Shown: one piece after another, positions 17,188-25,561 of the stretch | How the letters are laid out: every line of letters starts with the position of its first letter | Numbering within the stretch: the stretch's first letter is position 1 | Source of the DNA: Brevibacterium siliguriense | Lineage (GTDB): Bacteria; Actinomycetota; Actinomycetes; Actinomycetales; Brevibacteriaceae | Direction of reading: 5' to 3' | Assembly: GCF_900105315.1 (NCBI RefSeq) | Contig: NZ_LT629766.1 | Span: forward strand, 3,100,001 to 3,164,000 | Length of the DNA stretch: 64,000 bases | Position numbers and translations under genes: made by a program | The notes under the pieces: model-generated | What the model saw: the letters and a program-made list of their open reading frames with translations, nothing else | Database searches by the model: none | What the model was told of the DNA's origin: nothing

Positions 17188-18089
17188 GTCGCTTTGGTCC
17201 CGGTCGGTGGGGTGATTGCACGAACCGTTGGTGTCTCTCCTCCGCATGCACGGCCGACGGCGTCAATGAGCACGTCGAGGTGGTTGACCCTGACGCTGAG
17301 TCCCGAGCCCAGCTGCTCCTGCCGTTGTGTCCACCAGTCTTGTGCGACTGCAGAGAGCGCAGGGTGCTCATCCACGGCCGCGTCGAGTCGTTCGGAGAGG
17401 AATCTGTTGAGGAAGGTCCGGTCGGCTGGAGCCGCGAGACGCCAGGGGCTGGGGCCTTCGACTGCGGTGAGTCCGTGTCTGCGGGCAAGGTCCATGAGGC
17501 GTTCGGGTGCATGGTGACCGAGCCTGCCATCGCGGTGCTGGTGGGCGGTGAAGGCTGCATCGATGACTGCATCGCTGGGATGGTCCGGGTCAAGCTCCCA
17601 CCCGTCGACGATGCTGAGCAGAAACAGCCCGATGCCGTCGTGGTCGTCTAGGGAGCGAACGACGGCGGTGAGGTCGGCTTCAGTGAGGACGTCGAGGAGG
17701 GCGCTGCAGGTGAGCAGCAGCTTCGATTCCCGGAACTCCGAAGCAGCAAGCAGTTCGGTGCTGAGAGTCGGGAGCGCGCTGATCGGGGCGCAGATCGTGC
17801 GTGCGTGCGGAAGCGCTGTTGCCGCCAGGTCGAGGGACGCCTGGTCGGAGTCGAGGAGGATCCAGTTGAGTTCCCAGTCGGGCAGGCGAGCGCGCAGTGC
17901 GGCGTCGAACCACAGCGCCGAATTCCCGGTGCCGGCTCCGATATCGATGGCGAGCAGTGTCTTCGGGTTAGGCTCTGTTCCATTACTCAGTCGAGCGACT
18001 GCGTCGTCGAGCAGATGCAGCGACTCCTGACGTGCCGCGTCGTCGACGGGGCGGCGCAGGTCCAGCCAGTCGGGTTCGGCCGCGGTCAC
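17184..18089 (-). CDS. Class I SAM-dependent methyltransferase
   Basis: The 301-residue Rossmann protein has an AdoMet motif LLAIDIGAGTGNSALWF followed by the acidic LNWILLDSDQASL strand. GTG 18089 has AGGAG 6 bases upstream and overlaps the glycosyltransferase stop in a GTGA. The open frame continues further upstream, but that part is antisense-quality sequence over the glycosyltransferase. Acceptor unknown; context suggests the pterin/pyrimidine or glycolipid product of this cluster. Confidence 0.82.
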   Translation of the reverse strand: MTAAEPDWLDLRRPVDDAARQESLHLLDDAVARLSNGTEPNPKTLLAIDIGAGTGNSALWFDAALRARLPDWELNWILLDSDQASLDLAATALPHARTICAPISALPTLSTELLAASEFRESKLLLTCSALLDVLTEADLTAVVRSLDDHDGIGLFLLSIVDGWELDPDHPSDAVIDAAFTAHQHRDGRLGHHAPERLMDLARRHGLTAVEGPSPWRLAAPADRTFLNRFLSERLDAAVDEHPALSAVAQDWWTQRQEQLGSGLSVRVNHLDVLIDAVGRACGGETPTVRAITPPTGTKAT

Positions 18090-19165
18090 GAATTGCTCCT
18101 CTGCTTTATGTCCGCCGCGGCGGTCGATTCCTGCTGTTCTGCCGAGGCAGGTGGTGCGGCCGGACGCGTGTGCTCGGCGACAACGCGCAGAACCTCGGCG
18201 GCGGTGTCGGTCCATGAACGTACGGCGTGGGAACGATTCCGGCGGGCCGATTCGGCGAGTTCGTCGCGGAGCTCGTCGTCGGACAGCCAGCGGCGCAGTG
18301 CCTGTGTCCACGCGCCGACGGTGCGGGGCAGGCCGAGTCCGGCTTTCAGGGGTTCTTCGGCTCCGGTCCCGGCGGTGACGAAGGCGGGGATTCCGGCGGC
18401 GGCCGCCTCGGCGACGACCAGTCCGTAGGCCTCCGAGCGTGATGGCAGCAACAGCAGGTCGGCGTGGTCGTACAAGGCGTCGATCTCTGCGGCGGTGAGT
18501 TCGCCCACGATATCGGCTATGCCCGCGGGCAGACCACGGCAGGCCGACTGCAGCCGGCGGGCGTAATCTGCATCTGCGACCGGGCCGGCGAAGGTGACCC
18601 GCCACGGCTGTTCCTCGGCTTTCAGCTCTCTTAGGGCTTCGGCGATGAGCAGCTGCCCCTTGTTCTCCTCGACTGCGCCGATGCAGACGAAATGTCCTCC
18701 ACCGCTGCCCGAGCTCTGTGGGCGTGCAGGGTTTCCGGGCACAGCCACCTCGGCGCGGATCCCATACCGGGATTCCAGGCCTGCCGCAGTGAACCGGCTC
18801 GTGGTGATGACAGCGGGGGCGGCGCTGATGACCCGCCGTTCACGGTCGAGAAAGTCAGCGTCATCAGGGTCGGCCAGGCAATGGATGAGTGGGATGAGCG
18901 GACCCTGCCCGCTGCAGATCTCGTGCGCAGGATCGGTCACCACCTCGGGCAGTCGGGTGGCAATGAGACCGTCGATGAGGACGGGACCGGACACTGCGGC
19001 CATGAGACTCTGCACGGCTGCTGACTCGGCTGGTCCCGGCTCAGTCCAGGACCCGGGCGCCGAGTGGAGCATGATCCGGGGTCCAGCCGCCTCGGCGAGT
19101 GCTCGGTTGAATGCCGCTCCCCCGCTGATGCGGCCGAGTTCGGGTTCGATGAGGTGAGGGCTCAC
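18086..19165 (-). CDS. GT-B (GT4-type) glycosyltransferase
   Basis: The 359-residue two-domain glycosyltransferase has the C-terminal donor-binding half of GT4 enzymes: FVCIGAVEENKGQLLIAEAL and ADLLLLPSRSEAYGLVVAEA, with the two Glu residues of the EX7E-like motif. GTG 19165 overlaps the preceding PTPS-like stop as GTGA. Predicted cytosolic or peripheral at the membrane. Acceptor unknown; the flanking lipid and pterin genes suggest a glycosylated conjugate. Confidence 0.85.
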   Translation of the reverse strand: MSPHLIEPELGRISGGAAFNRALAEAAGPRIMLHSAPGSWTEPGPAESAAVQSLMAAVSGPVLIDGLIATRLPEVVTDPAHEICSGQGPLIPLIHCLADPDDADFLDRERRVISAAPAVITTSRFTAAGLESRYGIRAEVAVPGNPARPQSSGSGGGHFVCIGAVEENKGQLLIAEALRELKAEEQPWRVTFAGPVADADYARRLQSACRGLPAGIADIVGELTAAEIDALYDHADLLLLPSRSEAYGLVVAEAAAAGIPAFVTAGTGAEEPLKAGLGLPRTVGAWTQALRRWLSDDELRDELAESARRNRSHAVRSWTDTAAEVLRVVAEHTRPAAPPASAEQQESTAAADIKQRSNS

Positions 19166-19545
19166 GCCGACTCCGGGACGGTGTAGGTGATCGCTGCGCG
19201 CGGATTCTCCCGCAGCTCGATGCTGATGCCGATCTCGGGGCGATCCGCCAGGGATTCGGTCAGGCGCTGTCCGATGTATTCGGCGATGGCTTCGGTTGTG
19301 CTCAGCTTCCCTGCGAAGTCCGGGTGTTCGTCGAGGTTCGCATAGCGCAGTGGGGACAGGGCAGCGTCGAGCATGCTCATGGCTTCGCCGATGTCGAGGA
19401 CGACGGAATGCTCGTCCAGGCTCGGGCGGGTGAATGATGCCGAAACGTCGAGTGTGGCACCGTGCATGCCTTGGGCAGATCCGAAGAATTCGTCGGGCAG
19501 GCTGTGGGCGATCATCACGTGGTCGTTGACGGTGAGTCCGAACAT
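19162..19545 (-). CDS. Divergent 6-pyruvoyl-tetrahydropterin synthase/QueD-like protein
   Basis: The 127-residue protein has the PTPS fold landmarks AHSL, MHGATLDVSASF, VVLDIGEA and NLDEHPDF, plus STTEAIAEYIGQRL. Of the three zinc ligands of classical PTPS, His14 and His28 are present but the third (HGH) is HGA (Ala30). The catalytic Cys six residues before His28 is Gly22. It is therefore unlikely to perform the standard PTPS or QueD reaction. ATG 19545 follows AAGGAGAA. Second gene of the minus operon. Confidence 0.8.
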   Translation of the reverse strand: MFGLTVNDHVMIAHSLPDEFFGSAQGMHGATLDVSASFTRPSLDEHSVVLDIGEAMSMLDAALSPLRYANLDEHPDFAGKLSTTEAIAEYIGQRLTESLADRPEIGISIELRENPRAAITYTVPESA

Positions 19546-19639
19546 CGTCTTCTCCTTCTTGTCAGGGTGCCGGTCGGGCTCTTCGCCGCCGGGCTGCAGA
19601 TAATTGCGGGCCAGCACGTCTGCTGTCCCGGGGAACCGG

Positions 19640-20653
19640 TCAGCGGGCGTGGGCGCCCGTATAGTCGATGACATGACAGAGCGCGGACCGGGCGAGGCCG
19701 CTGCGGTCACTGCCGCTCTTGCCGCTGAGTTCGTCCATGACCGTCGGCAGATCTCTCCAGTCGGAGAGTCCGGTGATCAGGGAATCGAAACGGTCATCGT
19801 TCAGAGCGGCCAGTGCGGCGCTCATCCGTTGGGCGCGGGTGCGGCGAGCTCGGTGCCCGGCGGCGACCTCTCCGACCTGCGAGGCGATGATGCTCAGTCG
19901 GCGGGCGTGGAAGTCGGCGCCGAGAGGCACGCTGGGACTGTCGCTGCCGTACCAGGATGCTTCGATCAGGGTGCCGTCGTCGCCGGTGATCTCGAGTCCG
20001 CGAGCCAGCCCCACTTGGCTCCCGGAGGTATGGATGACGACGTCGCAGTCGGCGGAGGCATCGTCCGGCGCGACCGCATTGAGGCCGAGGTCGGCCAGCA
20101 GTGTGCGCCGGTGTGGGTCGGTTTCGACGATTTCGAGACGGTCGAGCGGCATTCTGGTGGCCAGCAGTGCGGTGGCCGTACCGATCATGCCCGCACCGAT
20201 GACGGCGACGCGGTCGGCAAAACGCGGCGGCTGCTGCCAGAGAATGTTGAGGCCGGTTTCGACGGCGCCGGCCAACAGCGCCCGATGATCGCTGATGCCC
20301 TCGGGAATGAGGTGGACATCCTCGGTGGTCACGATGTGGTGGGAGTGGTGCGGCAGCAGGCCGAAGACTCGAGCACCGATCCAGTCCCGCGGTCCTTCGT
20401 CGACGACGCCGACACCGAGGTAGCCGTACGACACCGGGAACGGAAAGTCTCCGAGTTGGTGAGGAGCCCGCATCAGGGTTTCGACGCGGGCGGGGATACG
20501 ACCGGTGTGGACGAGAGATTCGGTGCCTTTCGAAACCGCGGAGGCGGTGGTGGTGATCCGCAGCTCGTTCCCTGCGTCGGGATTCGCGCGCGGGGTGGGC
20601 ACTTCACGCCAGCCCCCTTGCCGGGCGGCTTCGGTCCAGTACTGCCAAGCCAT
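19640..20653 (-). CDS. Medium-chain dehydrogenase/reductase (zinc-ADH-like)
   Basis: The 337-residue MDR protein has a shortened catalytic domain (SAVSKGTESLVHTGRIP) and a Rossmann motif VAVIGAGMIGTATA. It lacks the CGTD/GHE residues of classical zinc alcohol dehydrogenases, like the KGTE-type MDRs seen in pigment and natural-product clusters. It is first gene of the minus operon, divergent from the fructosamine kinase, and 94 bp ahead of the PTPS-like gene. Substrate unknown, presumably a cluster intermediate. Confidence 0.78.
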   Translation of the reverse strand: MAWQYWTEAARQGGWREVPTPRANPDAGNELRITTTASAVSKGTESLVHTGRIPARVETLMRAPHQLGDFPFPVSYGYLGVGVVDEGPRDWIGARVFGLLPHHSHHIVTTEDVHLIPEGISDHRALLAGAVETGLNILWQQPPRFADRVAVIGAGMIGTATALLATRMPLDRLEIVETDPHRRTLLADLGLNAVAPDDASADCDVVIHTSGSQVGLARGLEITGDDGTLIEASWYGSDSPSVPLGADFHARRLSIIASQVGEVAAGHRARRTRAQRMSAALAALNDDRFDSLITGLSDWRDLPTVMDELSGKSGSDRSGLARSALCHVIDYTGAHAR

Positions 20654-20753
20654 ATCTCGATCGTACAGGCGCCCCTGCCCTACGGTGTGCTCCGACGACG
20701 CCCGTGACCGTGATCAGGCTGATAGCCGGCGACCGAACCACTACCCTGTGGCC

Positions 20754-21542
20754 ATGACTGATTTCCTCAAACTGCGGAAGTCCGCCCCGGACGGATTCTT
20801 CGCCGCAGAGGCCGCAGGGCTGAGATGGTTGGCCGAACCGGGTGTGGTTCCCATTGTCGACGTCATCGATCATGGTGTGGATTTTCTGCGGCTGCGCCGT
20901 CTCGACGAGGTCGGTCCCTCCGCCGAGGCGGCCGCTTCCTTCGGTCGCAAGCTGGCCCGACTCCACGATGCGGGCGCTCCCGGCTTCGGTTGGTCACCGG
21001 CACCGCAGTCATTCTTCGGCCCTCTCGACCAACCTTTCGAGGTGCCCGCCGAGTCTGTCGGCGACTTCACCGACTATTGGGTCGAGCAGCGTCTGCGTCC
21101 TTTGGCTGCGGCGGCTGCCGGGGATCTCACGGGCGAGGATGAGGCCACGGTCGCCTCGGCCATCGATTCGATCTCGACTGGAGCCTTCACAGGCATCTGC
21201 GGTGACGGCGAGGAATCGCCGGCACGGCTCCACGGGGATCTGTGGGCGGGCAACCTCATGTGGACACAGGCCGGGGTCGCTCTCATCGATCCGGCCGCGC
21301 ACGGCGGTCACCGGTTGGAGGACCTGGCCCTGCTTGATCTCTTCGGCACCCCGTTCCTCGAGGAGATCTTCTCCGGATACGAACAGATCCATCCGATGCC
21401 GGCCGGCTGGCAGGAGGACCTGCCTGCGCACAGCTTCTTCGCTCTTCTCGCTCATATCCGCCTGTTCGGGCTCGGATTCGTCGGGCAGACGGTCCGTGCC
21501 GCCCGGTCGATCATCGCCCGGGCGGAACAGCTGGATCGGTGA
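20754..21542 (+). CDS. Fructosamine kinase family protein
   Basis: The 262-residue APH-fold kinase matches fructosamine/ketosamine-3-kinases: LARLHDAGAPGFGW, the catalytic LHGDLWAGNLMW and Mg2+-binding VALIDPAAHGGHRLEDLAL. It phosphorylates sugars on glycated amines so that they fall off. ATG 20754 starts the conserved core without a clear ribosome site. It is divergent from the ADH of the pterin-lipid cluster and converges on the DUF4352 gene with a 2-bp gap. Confidence 0.88.
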   Translation: MTDFLKLRKSAPDGFFAAEAAGLRWLAEPGVVPIVDVIDHGVDFLRLRRLDEVGPSAEAAASFGRKLARLHDAGAPGFGWSPAPQSFFGPLDQPFEVPAESVGDFTDYWVEQRLRPLAAAAAGDLTGEDEATVASAIDSISTGAFTGICGDGEESPARLHGDLWAGNLMWTQAGVALIDPAAHGGHRLEDLALLDLFGTPFLEEIFSGYEQIHPMPAGWQEDLPAHSFFALLAHIRLFGLGFVGQTVRAARSIIARAEQLDR

Positions 21543-21544
21543 GG

Positions 21545-22360
21545 TCACTTCAAGGAGATCTCCACCGGGTCGGAGAACAGTCCACCGGCGAAGGTCAGCT
21601 TGCTCGGGTCAGCGTCTTCGGGCACATCGAAGACGAGGATGCCCTCGGCTGTGTTTCCGGGATTGATCTCTTCGAGGAAGAGGATGTTGTCCTCAGCCGC
21701 ATAGATGCCGGCCTCTGAATCCGCAGAGTAGGTGTTGCCGGAATCATCACCGAGTTTGATGTCGTCTTCGAAGAAGTAGGTCGGATCCGATCCGGTGTTC
21801 TTCACCGACAGTTCGATCTGGACGAACTGCCCCTGTGCTCGGGCGTTGAGGAATTCGTCGCCGACCTGTGAGACACCATCGTCGACCTTGGCGACTGTGA
21901 TCTCCCAGTCATCGGAGGCCACCGTGTCTCCGATTCCGTACGAAGCTTCCTCGACAGACTTGTCGGCGGCTTTCTTCTCCGCAGGCTTCTTCTTCGCAGT
22001 CTCTCCCGACTGCTGAGCGTCGGCCGAACTGCCCTCCGAAGCGCCGGTGTCGCCTCCCCCGCCTCCGAGAGCGCTGGCAATGATGATGACAACGATGACG
22101 ACGAGCAGCCAGAACCACCAGCGTTTGAGGAGCGGCTTCTTCTGTTTCGGCGGTTTCTGGCCAAAGGGCTGCTGCTGGTAGCCGCCGGTTCCGTATGCCG
22201 GTGCGTTGTGTGCGGGTGCCCACTGCTGGGGGCCGAAGTTCTGGGGTTCGTACTGGTGCTGGTTGTGATGAGGGGGCTGGTGCTGCGGGGACCATTGGTG
22301 CTGAGGCCGTGGTGACTGCGGCTGTTGCGGGGTGTTCTGAGGATTCTGCGGGTGGGACAT
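21545..22360 (-). CDS. DUF4352 (TRF2-like) membrane-anchored protein
   Basis: The 271-residue protein has a Pro/Gln/His-rich cytoplasmic region (about 1-75), one membrane segment (KRWWFWLLVVIVVIIIASAL) and an extracellular Lys/Ala/Glu linker. An immunoglobulin-like DUF4352 domain follows (VQIELSVKNTGSDPTYF; GNTAEGILVFDVP). Such proteins sit on the outer face of the membrane with unknown function. ATG 22360 follows GAAGGAGC. Confidence 0.82.
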   Translation of the reverse strand: MSHPQNPQNTPQQPQSPRPQHQWSPQHQPPHHNQHQYEPQNFGPQQWAPAHNAPAYGTGGYQQQPFGQKPPKQKKPLLKRWWFWLLVVIVVIIIASALGGGGGDTGASEGSSADAQQSGETAKKKPAEKKAADKSVEEASYGIGDTVASDDWEITVAKVDDGVSQVGDEFLNARAQGQFVQIELSVKNTGSDPTYFFEDDIKLGDDSGNTYSADSEAGIYAAEDNILFLEEINPGNTAEGILVFDVPEDADPSKLTFAGGLFSDPVEISLK

Positions 22361-22520
22361 GACGCTCCTTCGAGGCTGGATCTGGCTGACTGCTCCAGCC
22401 TCGTCCCACCGGCACCGTCGGCACGTCCGCATTCGGGCTCGACTCTGCCAGCCGAACGGTTGACCGCTGACAGCCGGAAGGTGGACTACGTGTGTCAGAC
22501 CCCGCGGTTACGATTCTCTT

Positions 22521-23942
22521 GTGTCAGAACAATCCGTCCCTCGCCGCAGGATCCCGCGCGGCGTGCGCATCGCCGGCAGCATCCTCGTCGGCGTCATTGT
22601 CTACCTCATCGGACTCTTCACCTCGGCGATGGCGCTGACGGCGAATACCTGGGCCTTCTCCGATGGGGAACTCAACGACACCGGAATCGTGGCCGTCCTG
22701 CTGCTGCTCCTCATATGGGGCCTCGTCTTCCTCCGACACAGGTGGCCGTGGGTGCCCTTCATCTCCGGCGGACTGCTCACAGCGGGGTGGGGAGATGCGC
22801 TGATGCTGCTCATTGCGGTCTTCCACCTCGTCATCCGAGCACCCCGACGTCAGGCGATCGCCGCCTCGGCGGTGGCCGTCGGACTGGTTGTGTTCTCCAC
22901 AGTGAGGATGTGCCTGGCCCCGGCTGAGCACAACCCGTTCAGCATCTTCTTCCTGCCAGACCCGGCACAGGTCACAGGCCTCGAGGCGACCATCCCGCCG
23001 GAGGATTCGCATTTGGCGATCACAATCATCACGATCGCAGCCGGCGTGATCGGATTGTGTACGGCGGTGGGGGTCGGTGTGCTTCTGCGTCGGACACGGA
23101 GGATGAGAGCGGTCGAGTCGATCGCCGAACGGGAGACTCTGCGCAATGAATCGCTGACGGCCCAGATCGCCCGGCAGTCCGAACGAGAACTCTTGGCACG
23201 CGAGCTTCACGACACGCTCTCCCACCGGCTGTCGGTGATCTCCTTGCATACCGGCGCGCTTGAAGTCGGGGCACAGACCGACCCCGAAGTCGCTTCGACG
23301 GCGTCTGCTCTGCGGGCAGAGGCCCGCGCGTCAATGGAGGATCTGCGACACCTGGTCGGTGGGGTGAGGAACGGCAGTCTGGCCGGGTCTCGGCCCAGTG
23401 AGGAGAGCTCGGTACCGCCGAGCCGCGCGACGATGGCAGCGATTCCCGAGCTCATCTCCTCTGTGACGTCCACGGGTACGGTCGTCTATCCTCTCGTCGT
23501 CCTCCAGGACGTCGATGCTTGCCCGCCCGCACTCGACCGGGCAGTCTATCGCATCGTTCAGGAGGCTCTGACGAATGCGATGAAGCATGCACCGAATGTG
23601 CCGGTGTCGGTGAACGTCGCGGTCTCGGCAGTTCGCGGAATTCAGATCTCGGTGAGCAATCCGCTCCCCTGCGAACCTGGCCAGGTCGATGTTCCGCCAC
23701 GTCCACGCCATGCGCCAGGTTCTGCGCTGCAACCAGGGGTCCACGCGTCCGCGCACGGAAGGAGGCTCGCCGGTCACCGCCCGGAGGCGCAGGAGGTTCA
23801 CTTGGAGTCAACCGGGTCCGGAGCCGGGCTGATCGGCATCCGGGAGCGCACCGAGATGTTCGGCGGAGAGGCCTCGATCGGCGCGTTCGACAACGAGTTC
23901 CGAGTCCAGGTGAGCTTTCGACCTTTCTCTGCCCAGAACTGA
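22521..23942 (+). CDS. NarL-family sensor histidine kinase
   Basis: The 473-residue kinase has about five membrane segments up to residue 190, an HisKA_3 box with His230 (ARELHDTLSHRLS) and an HATPase domain (IVQEALTNAMKHA; GAGLIGIRERTEMFGG). A Pro/His/Arg-rich insertion of about 45 residues separates the two ATP-binding boxes. GTG 22521 has no visible ribosome site, so the message may be leaderless. The response regulator follows 103 bp downstream. Confidence 0.9.
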   Translation: MSEQSVPRRRIPRGVRIAGSILVGVIVYLIGLFTSAMALTANTWAFSDGELNDTGIVAVLLLLLIWGLVFLRHRWPWVPFISGGLLTAGWGDALMLLIAVFHLVIRAPRRQAIAASAVAVGLVVFSTVRMCLAPAEHNPFSIFFLPDPAQVTGLEATIPPEDSHLAITIITIAAGVIGLCTAVGVGVLLRRTRRMRAVESIAERETLRNESLTAQIARQSERELLARELHDTLSHRLSVISLHTGALEVGAQTDPEVASTASALRAEARASMEDLRHLVGGVRNGSLAGSRPSEESSVPPSRATMAAIPELISSVTSTGTVVYPLVVLQDVDACPPALDRAVYRIVQEALTNAMKHAPNVPVSVNVAVSAVRGIQISVSNPLPCEPGQVDVPPRPRHAPGSALQPGVHASAHGRRLAGHRPEAQEVHLESTGSGAGLIGIRERTEMFGGEASIGAFDNEFRVQVSFRPFSAQN

Positions 23943-24045
23943 GGCGCGCCGTAAGCAGTCGTCCGCCCAAGAGCCCTGAACGATCGCTGCGAGTCGGGTG
24001 CACCTGCGGAAAACCATGTCATGAGCCTCGGGTAATGTGACGCCC

Positions 24046-24711
24046 ATGAACCAATCCGCCCCGATCCGAGTCATGGTCGTCGATGACGATCCGATGGTCA
24101 TCACCGGAATCCGAGGAATCCTCGAGGCGGCCGAGGGCATCGACGTCGTCGGTTCTGCAGCCAGCGGTGAGGACGCTGTCGCAGCAGCGGCCCTGCACTA
24201 CCCCGATGTCGTGCTCATGGACATACTGATGCCGGGAATCGGGGGAATCGAAGCCACTCAACGCCTGCTCAACAGCGTACGTCCGCCGAAAGTAGTGGCG
24301 CTGACGAGCATGAGCGGCGATGACCACCTCTTCCGGATCCTCGAAGCTGGCGCCGCCGGCTACCTGCTCAAGGACATCGGCCCGGTGGATCTTGCCGTCG
24401 CGGTCCGCAAGGTCCACGCCGGTGAACCCATTCTCGCTCCGCAGTCCATGCGGCAGGTCATCGCCAAGGTCACGTCGAGCCCCGACCGGCGTCTGCAGCG
24501 AGAGGCCGAGTCACTGTTGGCCGGGCTCACCGACCGCGAGCGGCAGATCGCCGAACTCGTGGCCGAAGGTCTGTCGAATCAGGAGATCGCTGAGGAGACG
24601 TTCATGAGTCTGGCCACGGTTAAGACTCACCTCAACCGGATCAACATCAAACTCGACACGAACAATCGCGTGCGCATCGCCACGATGGTGGTTCGTGCCC
24701 GCGGGCGCTGA
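24046..24711 (+). CDS. NarL/LuxR-type response regulator
   Basis: The 221-residue partner of the preceding kinase has a receiver domain with phosphoacceptor Asp59 (VVLMDILMPG) and the GAAGYLLKD switch Lys. The C-terminal LuxR helix-turn-helix is LTDRERQIAELVAEG with ATVKTHLNRINIKL. No target gene is obvious; the PAP2 phosphatase downstream is a candidate by position only. Confidence 0.92.
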   Translation: MNQSAPIRVMVVDDDPMVITGIRGILEAAEGIDVVGSAASGEDAVAAAALHYPDVVLMDILMPGIGGIEATQRLLNSVRPPKVVALTSMSGDDHLFRILEAGAAGYLLKDIGPVDLAVAVRKVHAGEPILAPQSMRQVIAKVTSSPDRRLQREAESLLAGLTDRERQIAELVAEGLSNQEIAEETFMSLATVKTHLNRINIKLDTNNRVRIATMVVRARGR

Positions 24712-24819
24712 TTCCGACTACTCGGTCGGACCGACTTTCAGCAACGCCTCGCAAGAATTCACCGTTTCTTTATCCCCCACAGCAGAAGTGATTGTTCACT
24801 CCGTCTAAAATCGAGTCTG

Positions 24820-25554
24820 ATGGTTGCTGAGTCCTATATCGAATCCGAGAAGACGATCAGCAGCTCCTCAGATCGCAGTCGGTGGACAGTACGAGCACAG
24901 GGGCTGCTGTCCTGGGCAACCTCTTTCTGGGTCTTGGCGATCGCTTTCGTCGTCGTCACCCTCGCCGCGGCCGGTCCCCTGCGAGTCTGGGACTACCAGC
25001 TCAATCGACGGTGGCTCTACCTCGTCGAACCCGACCTCGTCTGGTTCTTCCAACACATCCTCGACCCCATCGCCGGCCAGGCAGTCTGCCTTCCAGTCCT
25101 GGCGATCACTGCGATCGTTCTGGCACGCAGACGTCGGTCCTGGCGCCCGATCGTCTTCGCCATCGCTGTTGAAGCGGCCTTCTATCTCGGCATCGGCTCG
25201 CTCAAAGTACTCCTCGCCCGACCGGCGACCACCCTTCACGACCCGCGGTTCTTCCACGGCGGTCTGATCGAAATCGGCGGCCGTGGAATCAGCTACCCGT
25301 CCGGCCACGCCGCCGAGGCCGTGCTCATCTATGGCGCGGTCGCCTACCTCATCGCCACGTACAGCGACGTCTCCACCAGAACCGTGCGCCTGCTGTGGTG
25401 GGGAGTCGCCGCAGTCAGCGTGAACTCCGTGGTCGTATCTTTCACTCTCGGCTGGCACTGGGCCACTGACCTCATCGGAGGTCTGCTGATCGGCGGAGTC
25501 TTCCTTCGACTGCTCGTCATCGCCGACAAGCGGATACCCGGCCCCAGCGCCTGA
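24820..25554 (+). CDS. PAP2-family membrane phosphatase
   Basis: The 244-residue, six-helix protein has the three PAP2 phosphatase signatures: KVLLARPATTLHDPRFF, YPSGHAAE and LGWHWATDLIGG (catalytic His residues in the last two). It would dephosphorylate a lipid phosphate such as undecaprenyl pyrophosphate or phosphatidate at the outer membrane face. The N-terminal 25 residues are Ser-rich and cytosolic. It converges on the acyl-CoA dehydrogenase gene. Confidence 0.87.
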   Translation: MVAESYIESEKTISSSSDRSRWTVRAQGLLSWATSFWVLAIAFVVVTLAAAGPLRVWDYQLNRRWLYLVEPDLVWFFQHILDPIAGQAVCLPVLAITAIVLARRRRSWRPIVFAIAVEAAFYLGIGSLKVLLARPATTLHDPRFFHGGLIEIGGRGISYPSGHAAEAVLIYGAVAYLIATYSDVSTRTVRLLWWGVAAVSVNSVVVSFTLGWHWATDLIGGLLIGGVFLRLLVIADKRIPGPSA

Positions 25555-25561
25555 CAGGCTT

